Assembly (NCBI RefSeq): GCF_006861825.1
Contig: NZ_VDGI01000002.1
Span: forward strand, 252,716 to 316,715
DNA: 64,000 bases
Source: Psychrobacillus vulpis
Lineage (GTDB): Bacteria; Bacillota; Bacilli; Bacillales_A; Planococcaceae
Direction: 5' to 3'
Each line of letters starts with the position of its first letter. Position 1 is the first letter of the stretch. The notes under the pieces were generated by a model. The model was not told the origin of the DNA. It was given only the letters and a program-made list of their open reading frames with translations, and made no database searches. Below, in pieces: positions 9,173 through 17,521 of the stretch. A program made the translations under genes and the position numbers.

Positions 9173-10633
9173 TTAGTCAAAATAGAACATGTCGTCACGG
9201 TAATTTTGTTTTAGATCTGATTCTAAGAAATTTAAGTAACGGACAAGGAGTTGTGATGCTTTCCCTCTAGTAAGTACTTCATTTGCGTTAATCCGATTCT
9301 TTTTGTCCGGGTCAATTAATCCTAACTCACTTGCTACGTATATACTGTCTTTTGCTCCTTTTGGTATTTTATTGTCGTCGCTGAATTTTGTTTTATAGCC
9401 TGGGCTTGGTGCTCGACCTTCTAATCCTAGAGAGCGAACGATAATTGTAACTGCTTCAGCGCGTGTAAGAGAATCGTTTGCTCCAAACAGTTTGTCGTTT
9501 TTAGGACTGACGATTCCTTTATTTATGGCGCTTTCTATAAACACATAGTTAGGGTCTTGTGGATCTAAATCTTCAAATAATCCTTTTTTCACTGTTTGTC
9601 TACTCGTAGGTTTTGCTTCGAGTACACGTAAGTCTACTGCTTTTGCGACACTTGCCGTAAACTGGCCTTTTTTCATTGCTGCATCAGGTGAAAAGAAATT
9701 ACTTGATTCATCGAAAATACCTAAAGAATATAGTTTTTCGATGTTTGGTTTTGACCAGTGATTTGCAATATCACGGAATTTCGGAACGATTAGACGCTCC
9801 AATGTAGGTACTTTTTCTTTTTTTAAATACATCGTGCCTGTACCAGCGTTATATGGAATATTATATTCATATTCAGATACTATATTAGAAGAACTTATTA
9901 CCACATGTCCGCCTACAAAACTTGAAAGAGAGGGATTATGTGGTTCATATTCTAGCACTCTCGATTTACTGTCAGAAACTTTACTAGTAACAAATGCCGT
10001 CCCTTCTGGAGTAGCAATTTCATAATCAACAAATCGAGTATCTGTAGAACCCCAGAAATTTTTGTATCCTACATCTTTGCCAGTCATATATACAGTAATC
10101 AGTTTATTCTCATTTGTTTTTCCAACTTTTTGATTTCTTATGTAAATTTTTCGAGCAATTACATTCCCTGAATAATAATCAGTAGCAGGGCGATTATCAA
10201 TGACAGAACCTTGTGAGAACTGATAATCGTCTAAAGTATACGTTGATTTATCGGATGCGATTGTTACTTTTTCTGTATAGCTTTTAACAGTTGTATTGGA
10301 AGTCGTTTGTCCTTTTGTTTCATGTTTTTTTAAATCAGAAACATATACGACATTACGAGTTAATTTATCACCAGCCGGACTTGTTAGGTTAAATTTATAA
10401 GTGGAAGTTAATTGATTTTTGCTTTCCTTTTCCGTAACAGTTGCTTTTCCGGTAAATGTAATTGGGTATCCTGTTAAGAAAAATACTTCTTCGTACGAAT
10501 ATTCATCTAAAACTCCACCATTAAAGTCTGGAACTTTCGCGCTTGCAGTAGGAGTTAAAATAGTAAATATTAATAAAATAGCAATGGCATAAACGGAGAA
10601 TTTTTTCATTTGTTTTTTGATTAAGATATTCAT
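9173..10633 (-). CDS. Secreted protein with three C-terminal SLH domains
   Basis: 486 aa, exported by a signal peptide ending near TASA. The C-terminal 200 residues contain three SLH motifs (FRDIANHWSKPNIEKLYSLG, FEDLDPQDPNYVFIESAINK, FSDDNKIPKGAKDSIYVASE). Such motifs bind pyruvylated secondary wall polymer and hold proteins on the cell surface. The N-terminal 260 residues (beta-rich, EEVFFLTGYPITFTGKATVT) match no domain I recognise. Start ATG 10633 has AAGAGGTAAAG upstream at a rather long distance. It follows another secreted protein gene across a 70-bp gap with a strong hairpin, so the two are probably one differentially expressed unit. Confidence 0.9.
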   Translation of the reverse strand: MNILIKKQMKKFSVYAIAILLIFTILTPTASAKVPDFNGGVLDEYSYEEVFFLTGYPITFTGKATVTEKESKNQLTSTYKFNLTSPAGDKLTRNVVYVSDLKKHETKGQTTSNTTVKSYTEKVTIASDKSTYTLDDYQFSQGSVIDNRPATDYYSGNVIARKIYIRNQKVGKTNENKLITVYMTGKDVGYKNFWGSTDTRFVDYEIATPEGTAFVTSKVSDSKSRVLEYEPHNPSLSSFVGGHVVISSSNIVSEYEYNIPYNAGTGTMYLKKEKVPTLERLIVPKFRDIANHWSKPNIEKLYSLGIFDESSNFFSPDAAMKKGQFTASVAKAVDLRVLEAKPTSRQTVKKGLFEDLDPQDPNYVFIESAINKGIVSPKNDKLFGANDSLTRAEAVTIIVRSLGLEGRAPSPGYKTKFSDDNKIPKGAKDSIYVASELGLIDPDKKNRINANEVLTRGKASQLLVRYLNFLESDLKQNYRDDMFYFD

Positions 10634-10664
10634 TTGAATTTTCTTTACCTCTTTTCATTTTAAT

Positions 10665-10698
10665 AACGGGCATGTAATGAAAGAATTACATGCCCGTT
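10665..10698 (-). terminator. Intergenic hairpin, probable attenuator
   Basis: AACGGGCATGTAAT and ATTACATGCCCGTT make a perfect 14-bp stem with a 6-nt loop. On the minus strand it lies between two co-directional genes and is followed by TTATTAAAA rather than a clean T-run, so partial termination or mRNA stabilisation is more likely than full termination. Confidence 0.6.
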
Positions 10699-10703
10699 CC
10701 ATA

Positions 10704-12323
10704 TTAATCGACTAAAACAATTCGAGCATTTGAGTATGAATCATGTATGATATATAACCTATCGTTCCAATTTAGTTCGTTAATAGAAATTACTTTGCCT
10801 TCTTTAATAAATGTGGCAAGGCTAACGTCTACGTATTGAAGTTGATTTGTATTTGTCCAATTACCATTATTCCATTGGTTTACATCTTTCAAGTAAATAT
10901 AATTATTGCTGATACTATCGTATCGTCCGATAGAAACAAGCTGTACTGGGCTACCATAACTAATAATACGAGCGGCCACAACATGATTATCTTTTACATA
11001 GAAATATGCATATTGATTTGTGCTGTTTGTAAAATCTTTCGTCGAACTATTGTAATCATCTGTGACAAACGTATCTTTACTAATATTCAATGTAGTAAAT
11101 GGAGTAGAGTACCAATAATTATTTATTAACTTATTTGCATTTGTGAGTAATATTTGGTTTACTCCTACATTACTAATTTGTCCGAAGTAAATTTCATGAT
11201 TCGATAAGTTTGTACTTTGGAAACCGTCGTTTGTAATATTAATCACATTTGCATACTGATGTGTAGAAACTCCATTTGTTATAACATAAGCGTTGCCGCT
11301 ATGAGATAAAGCACTCGCGTCAACTAATCGACCATTACGAATAATGATTGTTCCTTTATTATAAGGAATGTTACCAGTATTAGATAATCTAATATTTTGT
11401 GAAGAAGTATCAACAGAGTTTAATCTCTCATGAAGCGTTCGTTCATTTGATTGCTTAATAATCATTTTTTGTATTACTTCTTGTCCCAATTGCTTAATAG
11501 TTACATAGTAAACCTCATTATTTGTATAGTAATGAAGTTGAGAGGGATCGATTTTTTTATTTCCAACATAAATAGGCGTTTTAGCTGTAAATTGTTTAGA
11601 AGTCATTACATTTGAACTGCTAGACTGCCAATCCCAATTTTGAAAAACTTTTTCTTCTTTCACAAGTAGTTTTTTTTGATTTGCATCGATTTTTTGTATT
11701 GTCCCTTTATAGAGATTTTCTACTTGAATGCCGTCAACAATTACTTCAATGGATGATAGTGTATCGTTATCGTGCTCTGAAAGATTTAGTTTAACTCTGT
11801 CTCCTGCAAATACAGCACTTAAATCGACAAGTTTTGTATCCTTAAAAACTTGTGTATGTTGATTTACATAAAATCGCTTCGATTGTTTATCTTTTAAGTT
11901 AATAGAGATAAATCTTCCGTTCCTATCAATTTCATTCACTGTACCAGTTAAATGCACTCCAATTGCATCTGAACTGTTTTGAGGACTGTCTGCAAATCCT
12001 TGGAGTTCTTTTACTTTGCCCAAATCAACAGTAGCTTGGACTAATATTCCTTCTTTAAATGCTTCTATAGTAGTAGAAGTGGAATTGATAAAAAGGGGAG
12101 TATATTTATCAATTTTTAATGTAATCGTTTTTCCGTTATCATTTATTATAGTAATCTTTGTTAATTGTTTTTCTGTCGTTCGATCACTTAGTACAACTTC
12201 TTCATAAGTAGCATCCACAAACATCCCATTTACAATAGTTGCTGCATTTGCCGTTAGAGAAAGGGAAAAACAACTAGACAATAAAATAATAAAAGTAAGT
12301 ATGTATGTTGATAACTTGAACAA
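10704..12323 (-). CDS. Secreted repeat protein of unknown function, partner of SLH protein
   Basis: 539 aa with a signal peptide (cleavage near ANAATIV). The mature part is built of beta-strand repeats in which a short OB-like unit recurs, for example HLTGTVNEIDRNGRFISI, LYKGTIQKIDANQKKLLV and IYFGQISNVGVNQILLTN. This resembles repeats of some Bacillales wall-associated proteins. It has no SLH or LPXTG anchor, so it may be released or rely on the SLH protein encoded next. The start is TTG 12323 with a perfect AGGAGG seven bases upstream. The biochemical function is unknown to me. Confidence 0.8.
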   Translation of the reverse strand: MFKLSTYILTFIILLSSCFSLSLTANAATIVNGMFVDATYEEVVLSDRTTEKQLTKITIINDNGKTITLKIDKYTPLFINSTSTTIEAFKEGILVQATVDLGKVKELQGFADSPQNSSDAIGVHLTGTVNEIDRNGRFISINLKDKQSKRFYVNQHTQVFKDTKLVDLSAVFAGDRVKLNLSEHDNDTLSSIEVIVDGIQVENLYKGTIQKIDANQKKLLVKEEKVFQNWDWQSSSSNVMTSKQFTAKTPIYVGNKKIDPSQLHYYTNNEVYYVTIKQLGQEVIQKMIIKQSNERTLHERLNSVDTSSQNIRLSNTGNIPYNKGTIIIRNGRLVDASALSHSGNAYVITNGVSTHQYANVINITNDGFQSTNLSNHEIYFGQISNVGVNQILLTNANKLINNYWYSTPFTTLNISKDTFVTDDYNSSTKDFTNSTNQYAYFYVKDNHVVAARIISYGSPVQLVSIGRYDSISNNYIYLKDVNQWNNGNWTNTNQLQYVDVSLATFIKEGKVISINELNWNDRLYIIHDSYSNARIVLVD

Positions 12324-12484
12324 AATGACGCCTCCTATCCTTTTGCTAATTCACAATATACTATGTATATCGGAACAAAATGGCGTTTTGTTACAGTAAA
12401 GAAGAGATTTATATCTAAAGGAAAGATCTATTCCTTTTCTAATGGTGATAAAAAAATTTTTAATTATTTGTAAAAGGTATTTCT

Positions 12485-12507
12485 AATTTTCGTAAAAGTA
12501 GTATAAT
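12485..12507 (+). promoter_or_regulatory. Candidate CodY box and -10 element upstream of ilvE
   Basis: AATTTTCGTAAAAGT (12485-12499) matches the CodY consensus AATTTTCWGAAAATT at 12 of 15 positions and is followed at once by TATAAT (12502-12507). CodY repression of branched-chain transaminases is established in Bacillus. The -35 is weak. Confidence 0.45.
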
Positions 12508-12577
12508 TGCATATAATATATTGCACATAGGTAGTAGTTGCAATTTAATAACTATATTGATTGGGGAAAAGTTTGTT

Positions 12578-13651
12578 ATGAATAGTCTAAAAATTCAAAT
12601 TACAAAGAACGAGAACAAGCGAGAAAAAGTACCAGCCGATCAGCTTATTTTCGGTAGAACATTTACTGATCATATGTTTATAGCAGATTATACAGAAGGA
12701 ATAGGTTGGCATGACCATCGGATTGTTCCTTACCAGCCGATTACTTTAGATCCATCTGCAACAATACTGCACTATGGACAAACTGTTTTTGAAGGAATGA
12801 AGGCTTATTTATCTCAAGATGGAGTTGTCCGTTTATTCCGCCCAGAAGAGAATATGAAGCGTATGAATCATTCATGTGACCGAATGAGCATGCCAAAAAT
12901 TAATGAAGATCTTGCACTTGAAGCATTAAAGGAATTAATTACAGTAGATAGAGAGTGGGTTCCATCAGAACCAGGTACATCTTTATATATTAGACCATTT
13001 ATGATTGCTACCGAGGCGCATCTAGGCGTTTCTGCTTCTCTAACATATAGTTTCATCATCATTATGTCTCCTGTAGGTTCTTATTATAAAGAAGGTATTC
13101 ATCCAGTTAAAATTCTTGTAGAAAGCGAATATGTTCGTGCTGTAGCAGGCGGAACAGGGACTGCGAAAACTGCAGGAAATTATGCATCCAGTTTGAAAGC
13201 TCAGGAAGTTGCGGATCGAGAAGGATATTCACAAGTTCTCTGGTTAGATGGTATTGAACGAAAGTATATAGAAGAAGTAGGAAGTATGAATGTATTTTTC
13301 AAAATAGATGGACAAGTCGTAACTCCTGCATTAAATGGTAGTATTTTAGATGGAATTACTCGTAAATCGATTATTCAATTACTAAAGCATTGGGATGTAC
13401 CGGTAGTTGAACGAAAAGTTTCCATGGAAGAAATCCGTGAAGCACATCGTACTGGGAAATTAGATGAAGCTTTTGGGACTGGAACTGCAGCAGTTATTTC
13501 TCCAATTGGTGAATTCCGTTGGCAAGGAGAACTGTTTTATGTGAATAACGGAGAAACTGGAGATCTTTCGAAGAAGCTTTATAATTCTTTAACAGGTATT
13601 CAAAAAGGAACAATGGAAGATCCATTTGGTTGGGTAGTTGAATTAAACTAA
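12578..13651 (+). CDS. ilvE: Branched-chain amino acid aminotransferase
   Basis: Class-IV PLP enzyme interconverting Val/Leu/Ile and their 2-oxo acids, 357 aa. The PLP lysine is K197 in GTGTAKTAGNYASSLKAQ. Other family marks are LHYGQTVFEGMKAYLS, SLYIRPFMIATE, IEEVGSMNVFF and FGTGTAAVISPIGEF. The frame is open upstream to a TTG at 12521, but ATG 12578 starts at the conserved N-terminus and follows GGGGAAAAG. The gene is monocistronic; a terminator separates it from the next gene. Confidence 0.95.
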   Translation: MNSLKIQITKNENKREKVPADQLIFGRTFTDHMFIADYTEGIGWHDHRIVPYQPITLDPSATILHYGQTVFEGMKAYLSQDGVVRLFRPEENMKRMNHSCDRMSMPKINEDLALEALKELITVDREWVPSEPGTSLYIRPFMIATEAHLGVSASLTYSFIIIMSPVGSYYKEGIHPVKILVESEYVRAVAGGTGTAKTAGNYASSLKAQEVADREGYSQVLWLDGIERKYIEEVGSMNVFFKIDGQVVTPALNGSILDGITRKSIIQLLKHWDVPVVERKVSMEEIREAHRTGKLDEAFGTGTAAVISPIGEFRWQGELFYVNNGETGDLSKKLYNSLTGIQKGTMEDPFGWVVELN

Positions 13652-13663
13652 ATTACTAAATTA

Positions 13664-13697
13664 GTCGCTCCTTGTACTTTAAGGAGCGGCAATTTTT
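13664..13697 (+). terminator. Terminator after ilvE
   Basis: CGCTCCTT (13666-13673) pairs with AAGGAGCG (13681-13688), then ATTTTT. The downstream gene starts 34 bases later and probably has its own or read-through transcription. Confidence 0.8.
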
Positions 13698-13730
13698 ATG
13701 AAAAGAGTGTATAGAAAAGGGGATTGAAAG

Positions 13731-14525
13731 ATGAAACCACTTATTGGTATATGTGCTAATTACTTATCAAATGATGCAGCAGGTATGCAAGCTGGTATTG
13801 GAGCTAAGTATCAGGAATGGCAATTGCTTGCGGATGACTATATTGTTGCAATTGAAAGAGCTGGTGGGGTGCCAGTTATTTTACCAATAACAGAGGATAT
13901 AGAAACGCTATCTCCTCTTATAGAAAAGTTAGATGGTGTTTTATTCACAGGTGGATCTGACATTGATCCTAACTATTATGGTGAATTTCCTAGGTTCGGT
14001 TTAGGATTGATCGAGCCAAGACGAGACAATCACGAAATAAAGCTAGCTCAAAAGATACTATTAGATACGACATTGCCTGTCCTTGGAATTTGCCGAGGTA
14101 TGCAATTATTAACTGTTGCAACAGGTGGTACTCTTTACCAAGACTTACAATCACAGAAACCAGAAGGAATCAATCATTCAGTTAAACAAGCTTTAAGACA
14201 TCACCCATTTCATCCTGTAAAAATTGAGAAAGATTCTAAGCTGTTTGAAATTTATCAAGTAGATGAAATCGGTGTAAATAGTTTTCATCATCAAGCAGTG
14301 AAAGATATAGGAAACGGATTCAAGGCAACGATGAAAGCACCTGATGGAATAATCGAAGCTGTTGAATGGGAAGAAGATCGCTTTATCGTTGCAGTACAGT
14401 GGCATCCTGAAATGATGGAAGGAAAATTAGCATCTATTCGTCCGATTTTCACTGCTTTCGTAGAAGAATGCAAAACTAAGTGTATACCTTCTCTAGTAGG
14501 AAGCTCCGAAACAACGATTGCTTAA
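13731..14525 (+). CDS. Gamma-glutamyl-gamma-aminobutyrate hydrolase-like (peptidase C26)
   Basis: 264 aa cytosolic class-I glutamine amidotransferase fold. The nucleophile is C121 in LGICRGMQLLTVATGG and the histidine lies in AVQWHPEMM, with the acidic partner just after. PuuD enzymes hydrolyse gamma-Glu-GABA during putrescine breakdown, but no other Puu genes are near, so the true substrate (another gamma-glutamyl amide) is open. The start ATG has AAAAGGGG upstream. It follows ilvE after a terminator. Confidence 0.88.
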   Translation: MKPLIGICANYLSNDAAGMQAGIGAKYQEWQLLADDYIVAIERAGGVPVILPITEDIETLSPLIEKLDGVLFTGGSDIDPNYYGEFPRFGLGLIEPRRDNHEIKLAQKILLDTTLPVLGICRGMQLLTVATGGTLYQDLQSQKPEGINHSVKQALRHHPFHPVKIEKDSKLFEIYQVDEIGVNSFHHQAVKDIGNGFKATMKAPDGIIEAVEWEEDRFIVAVQWHPEMMEGKLASIRPIFTAFVEECKTKCIPSLVGSSETTIA

Positions 14526-14535
14526 GCTTGAAATC

Positions 14536-14578
14536 CTCTCTTACGTCAAACTAATGGACTAAGAGAGTTTTTTTTTCT
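14536..14578 (+). terminator. Terminator overlapping the 3' end of the RAYT gene
   Basis: CTCTCTTA (14536-14543) pairs with TAAGAGAG (14560-14567), then ten T. It terminates the C26 hydrolase gene while its right half encodes the last lysines of the opposite-strand transposase. Confidence 0.85.
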
Positions 14579-15138
14579 TCCATACGAAAATTTTCACAGT
14601 AAGTACAATAATCTGCTTCTTTAATCTCTTCGTAACTTTTAACGATGGAAGGAAGTAGCTCTACGTCTAGAAACGGTTGATGAGGCTTTAGATGGTAATG
14701 ATAATATCGATACGAGCTAAATGGATAATCTTCCATTTTATTAACGATCGCTCTAGTAGTATTGATAGGATTTTGGTGAATATAACTACTCACATTTAAC
14801 AAGCTAATCGGATCGGAAACCATGCTAGCAAAATAACGTGTCTCATAAAGCTGTCCATAGAAATTATATTTTCTTTTAAAATACTCAGAATATCGTTTGT
14901 TAACCATTGCCATTACTTTTGATAGTGGAACGTCGGTAGAGCGAATTAGAAAATGATAATGATTATTCATGATGCAATACGCAATTAGCGTGAAAGGATA
15001 TTTGGTGTAAGTATATTGAAGTACACGAAAAAATAGCGCAAAATCTCCTTCGTTCAAAAATATATTTTGCCGGTTATTACCTCTCATCGTCACATGATAA
15101 TAAATTTCAGGCTGCCAAACCCTTCTAATTCTACCCAT
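14551..15138 (-). CDS. REP-associated tyrosine transposase (RAYT, Y1/IS200-like)
   Basis: 195 aa single-domain HUH nuclease. The HUH motif is in YCIMNNHYHFLIRS, near residue 60; the N-terminus WQPEIYYHVTMRGNNRQNIF is the standard RAYT opening. The catalytic tyrosine should lie in the KRKYNFYGQLYETRYF segment, and SSYIHQNPINTTRA is also conserved. RAYTs are domesticated single-copy relatives of IS200 transposases that cut REP palindromes. The start ATG has GGGAGGGG upstream. A REP palindrome lies 200 bp upstream and others within 14 kb. I see no TnpB partner or IS ends. Confidence 0.92.
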   Translation of the reverse strand: MGRIRRVWQPEIYYHVTMRGNNRQNIFLNEGDFALFFRVLQYTYTKYPFTLIAYCIMNNHYHFLIRSTDVPLSKVMAMVNKRYSEYFKRKYNFYGQLYETRYFASMVSDPISLLNVSSYIHQNPINTTRAIVNKMEDYPFSSYRYYHYHLKPHQPFLDVELLPSIVKSYEEIKEADYCTYCENFRMEEKKTLLVH

Positions 15139-15330
15139 TCTAAGCCCCTCCCAATAGTTTTAGTACACCATACAACAAAACTAAAATTAGAACAATTGTC
15201 ACAATTTGTTATTTTCTACAACAATTCAAATTTGCCTCAAAAATATGCTCGAAAATTGCATTTTGCCCGTAAAATAGCCCCCAAAATAAAATTTTCAACC
15301 AAAATAGCTTCCTATAATATTTCAAGATTA

Positions 15331-15353
15331 TTACTGGTGCCAGGCACCAGTAA
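15331..15353. repeat. REP-like palindrome next to RAYT gene
   Basis: CTGGTGCCAGGCACCAG at 15334-15350 inside TTA...TAA, between the RAYT gene and the divergent response-regulator gene. It shares 31 bases with the 9071 copy. As the copy nearest the transposase it is the best candidate for its cognate site. Confidence 0.9.
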
Positions 15354-15421
15354 CAAATTTGTAATATCGCGATATTACTAATATTTTGTGTGATAAAATA
15401 GGGGGAGAGAGGGGGATTCGG

Positions 15422-16129
15422 ATGAAGGAGCATGTTTTGATAATTGAGGATGAGGAGAATATTGCGCGCGTGCTGCAATTGGAGCTGGAATTTGAAGGAT
15501 ATGCGGTTGAAATAGCTTACACGGGGACAGATGGTTTGATTAAATATCGTGAGAAGGAGTGGGATTTGGTCCTACTGGATTTGATGCTACCTGGCTTGAA
15601 TGGTTTGGATGTGCTTAGAAGAATTCGAGCGACGGAATCCGAAACACCTGTTATTTTGTTAACTGCTAAAAGTGATGTAGAAGATAAAGTGAGTGGTTTA
15701 GATCTTGGAGCGAATGATTATGTGACAAAGCCATTTGAAATAGAAGAGCTACTAGCGCGTATTCGCTCTGCTATTCGTTTTTCGAAAACGACAACTATGA
15801 TTCCTACCAAAGTTGAAAACATACATATTTTTGAATCATTAAGGCTCAATGAGCAAACCCGTGAAATAACGAGGGATGGGCAGTCGATTAATTTGACTCC
15901 ACGGGAATATGACCTGTTACTTTATTTAATGAAACACCCAAATCAAGTGATGACAAGAGAGCAGTTGTTAGATGCAGTGTGGGGTTTTGATTATTATGGG
16001 GATACAAATGTAGTGGATGTATACATACGATACGTCCGGAAAAAAATAGAAGAGGATCAAAAGTCCACTTTTATCCAAACAGTTCGTGGAGTTGGTTATG
16101 TACTTAAGGAGCAAAAGAATGAAGCTTAA
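15422..16129 (+). CDS. OmpR-family response regulator (YkoG-like)
   Basis: 235 aa. The receiver domain spans about 1-120 with phospho-acceptor D53 (LVLLDLMLPGLNG) and the switch lysine K103 (DYVTKPFE). A winged helix-turn-helix follows (LTPREYDLLLYLMKHPNQ, RYVRKKIE, VRGVGYVL). The frame is open from 15386, but ATG 15422 behind GGGGGA gives the canonical start. Its gene overlaps the kinase gene by 11 bases. The order regulator-kinase-PepSY protein resembles B. subtilis ykoG-ykoH-ykoI, hence the tentative name. Confidence 0.94.
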   Translation: MKEHVLIIEDEENIARVLQLELEFEGYAVEIAYTGTDGLIKYREKEWDLVLLDLMLPGLNGLDVLRRIRATESETPVILLTAKSDVEDKVSGLDLGANDYVTKPFEIEELLARIRSAIRFSKTTTMIPTKVENIHIFESLRLNEQTREITRDGQSINLTPREYDLLLYLMKHPNQVMTREQLLDAVWGFDYYGDTNVVDVYIRYVRKKIEEDQKSTFIQTVRGVGYVLKEQKNEA

Positions 16130-17480
16130 TACGAAAATACACTTATTTTCTACATTTCTTACGGTTGTTATAATAAGTATGATGAATATAGGTGTTTATT
16201 TTTTATTTGAAGAAATGGCTTTTGATACGGAATATACTCAGCTCAACTCGGATGTTGATGAGCTAATCACAGCATTAAGTAAGATGGGGGAGCATGATGA
16301 CGCAGCTACTATTTTACGAACTTTCATTCCGGCGAACGGTGCTATTCGTGTAAATGATAGTAAAGGTGAACTGAAGTTATTCGTCCAAACTGTAAATGAT
16401 GTAAATGACTATCATCCAAAGTTTGAGGTAGGAGAGCGATATTCTATAGGAACATTCCAAGGAACCCCGATTCTATCGATTAGCAAACCGGTTATTTGGG
16501 TAGATGGAGAAGTTACGGAAGTTCAAACGATGAAATTATTAGTAGATGTAGAGAAAAATTTAGATTTTCTACGTCTCATTTTATTCGGAGTTACATTAGT
16601 AGGTATGTTGCTCATGGCGGCATCCAGTATCACACTGGGGAGAATTATTACAAGACCAATTAAAAAGCTTATTCATACGATGTCACAAAGTAGATTATCT
16701 GGTAAATATGAAAAAATTTCAGTTTCATCAAGTAGAAAAGATGAAATGGCTCAAATGGGAATCGCTTTTAATGAAATGATGGAACAACTTGAACAAAATT
16801 ATAATAAACAAGAACAGTTCGTTTCTGATGCTTCCCATGAATTAAAAACACCTTTAACCGTAATCGAAAGTTATGCAAAACTACTTTCACGTCATGGCTT
16901 TAGTAATACAGATATTGCAAAAGAGTCCGTTCAAGCAATTATTAACGAGACTAGTAGAATGAAAGAAATGATTTCTCAAATGCTACTTCTTGCAAAGAGT
17001 AATGAGCAGAAAGTTAGCTCTTTTGAAACAGTAGATGTGTTCGATTTAGTAGCAGCGGCATTGCAATCGATGGGCACTGCATATAATCGTAAGTTCCTCT
17101 TAAAAGGAGAAGGACCAATATATGCAAATACAGATTTAGAACAATTGCGACAGTTACTCTTCATTATTTTAGACAACGCACGAAAATATAGTGAAAAAGA
17201 GATAAAAACAATTATCTCAGAAAACGAAGAAGGGACTAAGATTTCTATAATGGATTATGGAAACGGAATCCCTAAAAAAGATTTGGAACGAATTTTTGAT
17301 CGTTTTTATCGTGTAGATGAAGATCGAAATAGGAAAACGGGTGGGACAGGACTTGGTATGGCCATTGCAAAGGACATAGCAATGAGAATTTCAGCGGAAC
17401 TTACGATTGAAAGTACCGTTGGGTTTGGAACGACCATTCATATTTTTATTCCAAAAAATCAAATTCTCATCGATTTTTAA
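16119..17480 (+). CDS. Membrane sensor histidine kinase (YkoH-like)
   Basis: 453 aa. Membrane segments lie at about 9-30 and 151-174, enclosing a 120-residue extracellular sensor domain. A HAMP domain follows, then a HisKA domain with phospho-accepting H240 in FVSDASHELKTPLTVIESYA. The HATPase domain has the N-box LDNARKYS, DYGNGIPKKDL and TGGTGLGMAIAKDI. The ATG at 16119 lies inside the regulator gene and has TAAGGAG just upstream; an in-frame start at 16086 is less likely. It phosphorylates the preceding regulator; the signal may involve the PepSY protein encoded next. Confidence 0.94.
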   Translation: MKLNTKIHLFSTFLTVVIISMMNIGVYFLFEEMAFDTEYTQLNSDVDELITALSKMGEHDDAATILRTFIPANGAIRVNDSKGELKLFVQTVNDVNDYHPKFEVGERYSIGTFQGTPILSISKPVIWVDGEVTEVQTMKLLVDVEKNLDFLRLILFGVTLVGMLLMAASSITLGRIITRPIKKLIHTMSQSRLSGKYEKISVSSSRKDEMAQMGIAFNEMMEQLEQNYNKQEQFVSDASHELKTPLTVIESYAKLLSRHGFSNTDIAKESVQAIINETSRMKEMISQMLLLAKSNEQKVSSFETVDVFDLVAAALQSMGTAYNRKFLLKGEGPIYANTDLEQLRQLLFIILDNARKYSEKEIKTIISENEEGTKISIMDYGNGIPKKDLERIFDRFYRVDEDRNRKTGGTGLGMAIAKDIAMRISAELTIESTVGFGTTIHIFIPKNQILIDF

Positions 17481-17521
17481 TGTTGGTGAAGTATGATGGT
17501 TAAGGGGGAGGGAAAGCGTGA

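Noticed and set aside
15067-15478. Overlapping plus and minus frames between the RAYT and response-regulator genes, with loose AAAATAGC repeats near 15250-15310
   Set aside because: AT-rich, low-complexity, no ribosome binding site. The AAAATAGC spacing is irregular, so I do not call an iteron array.
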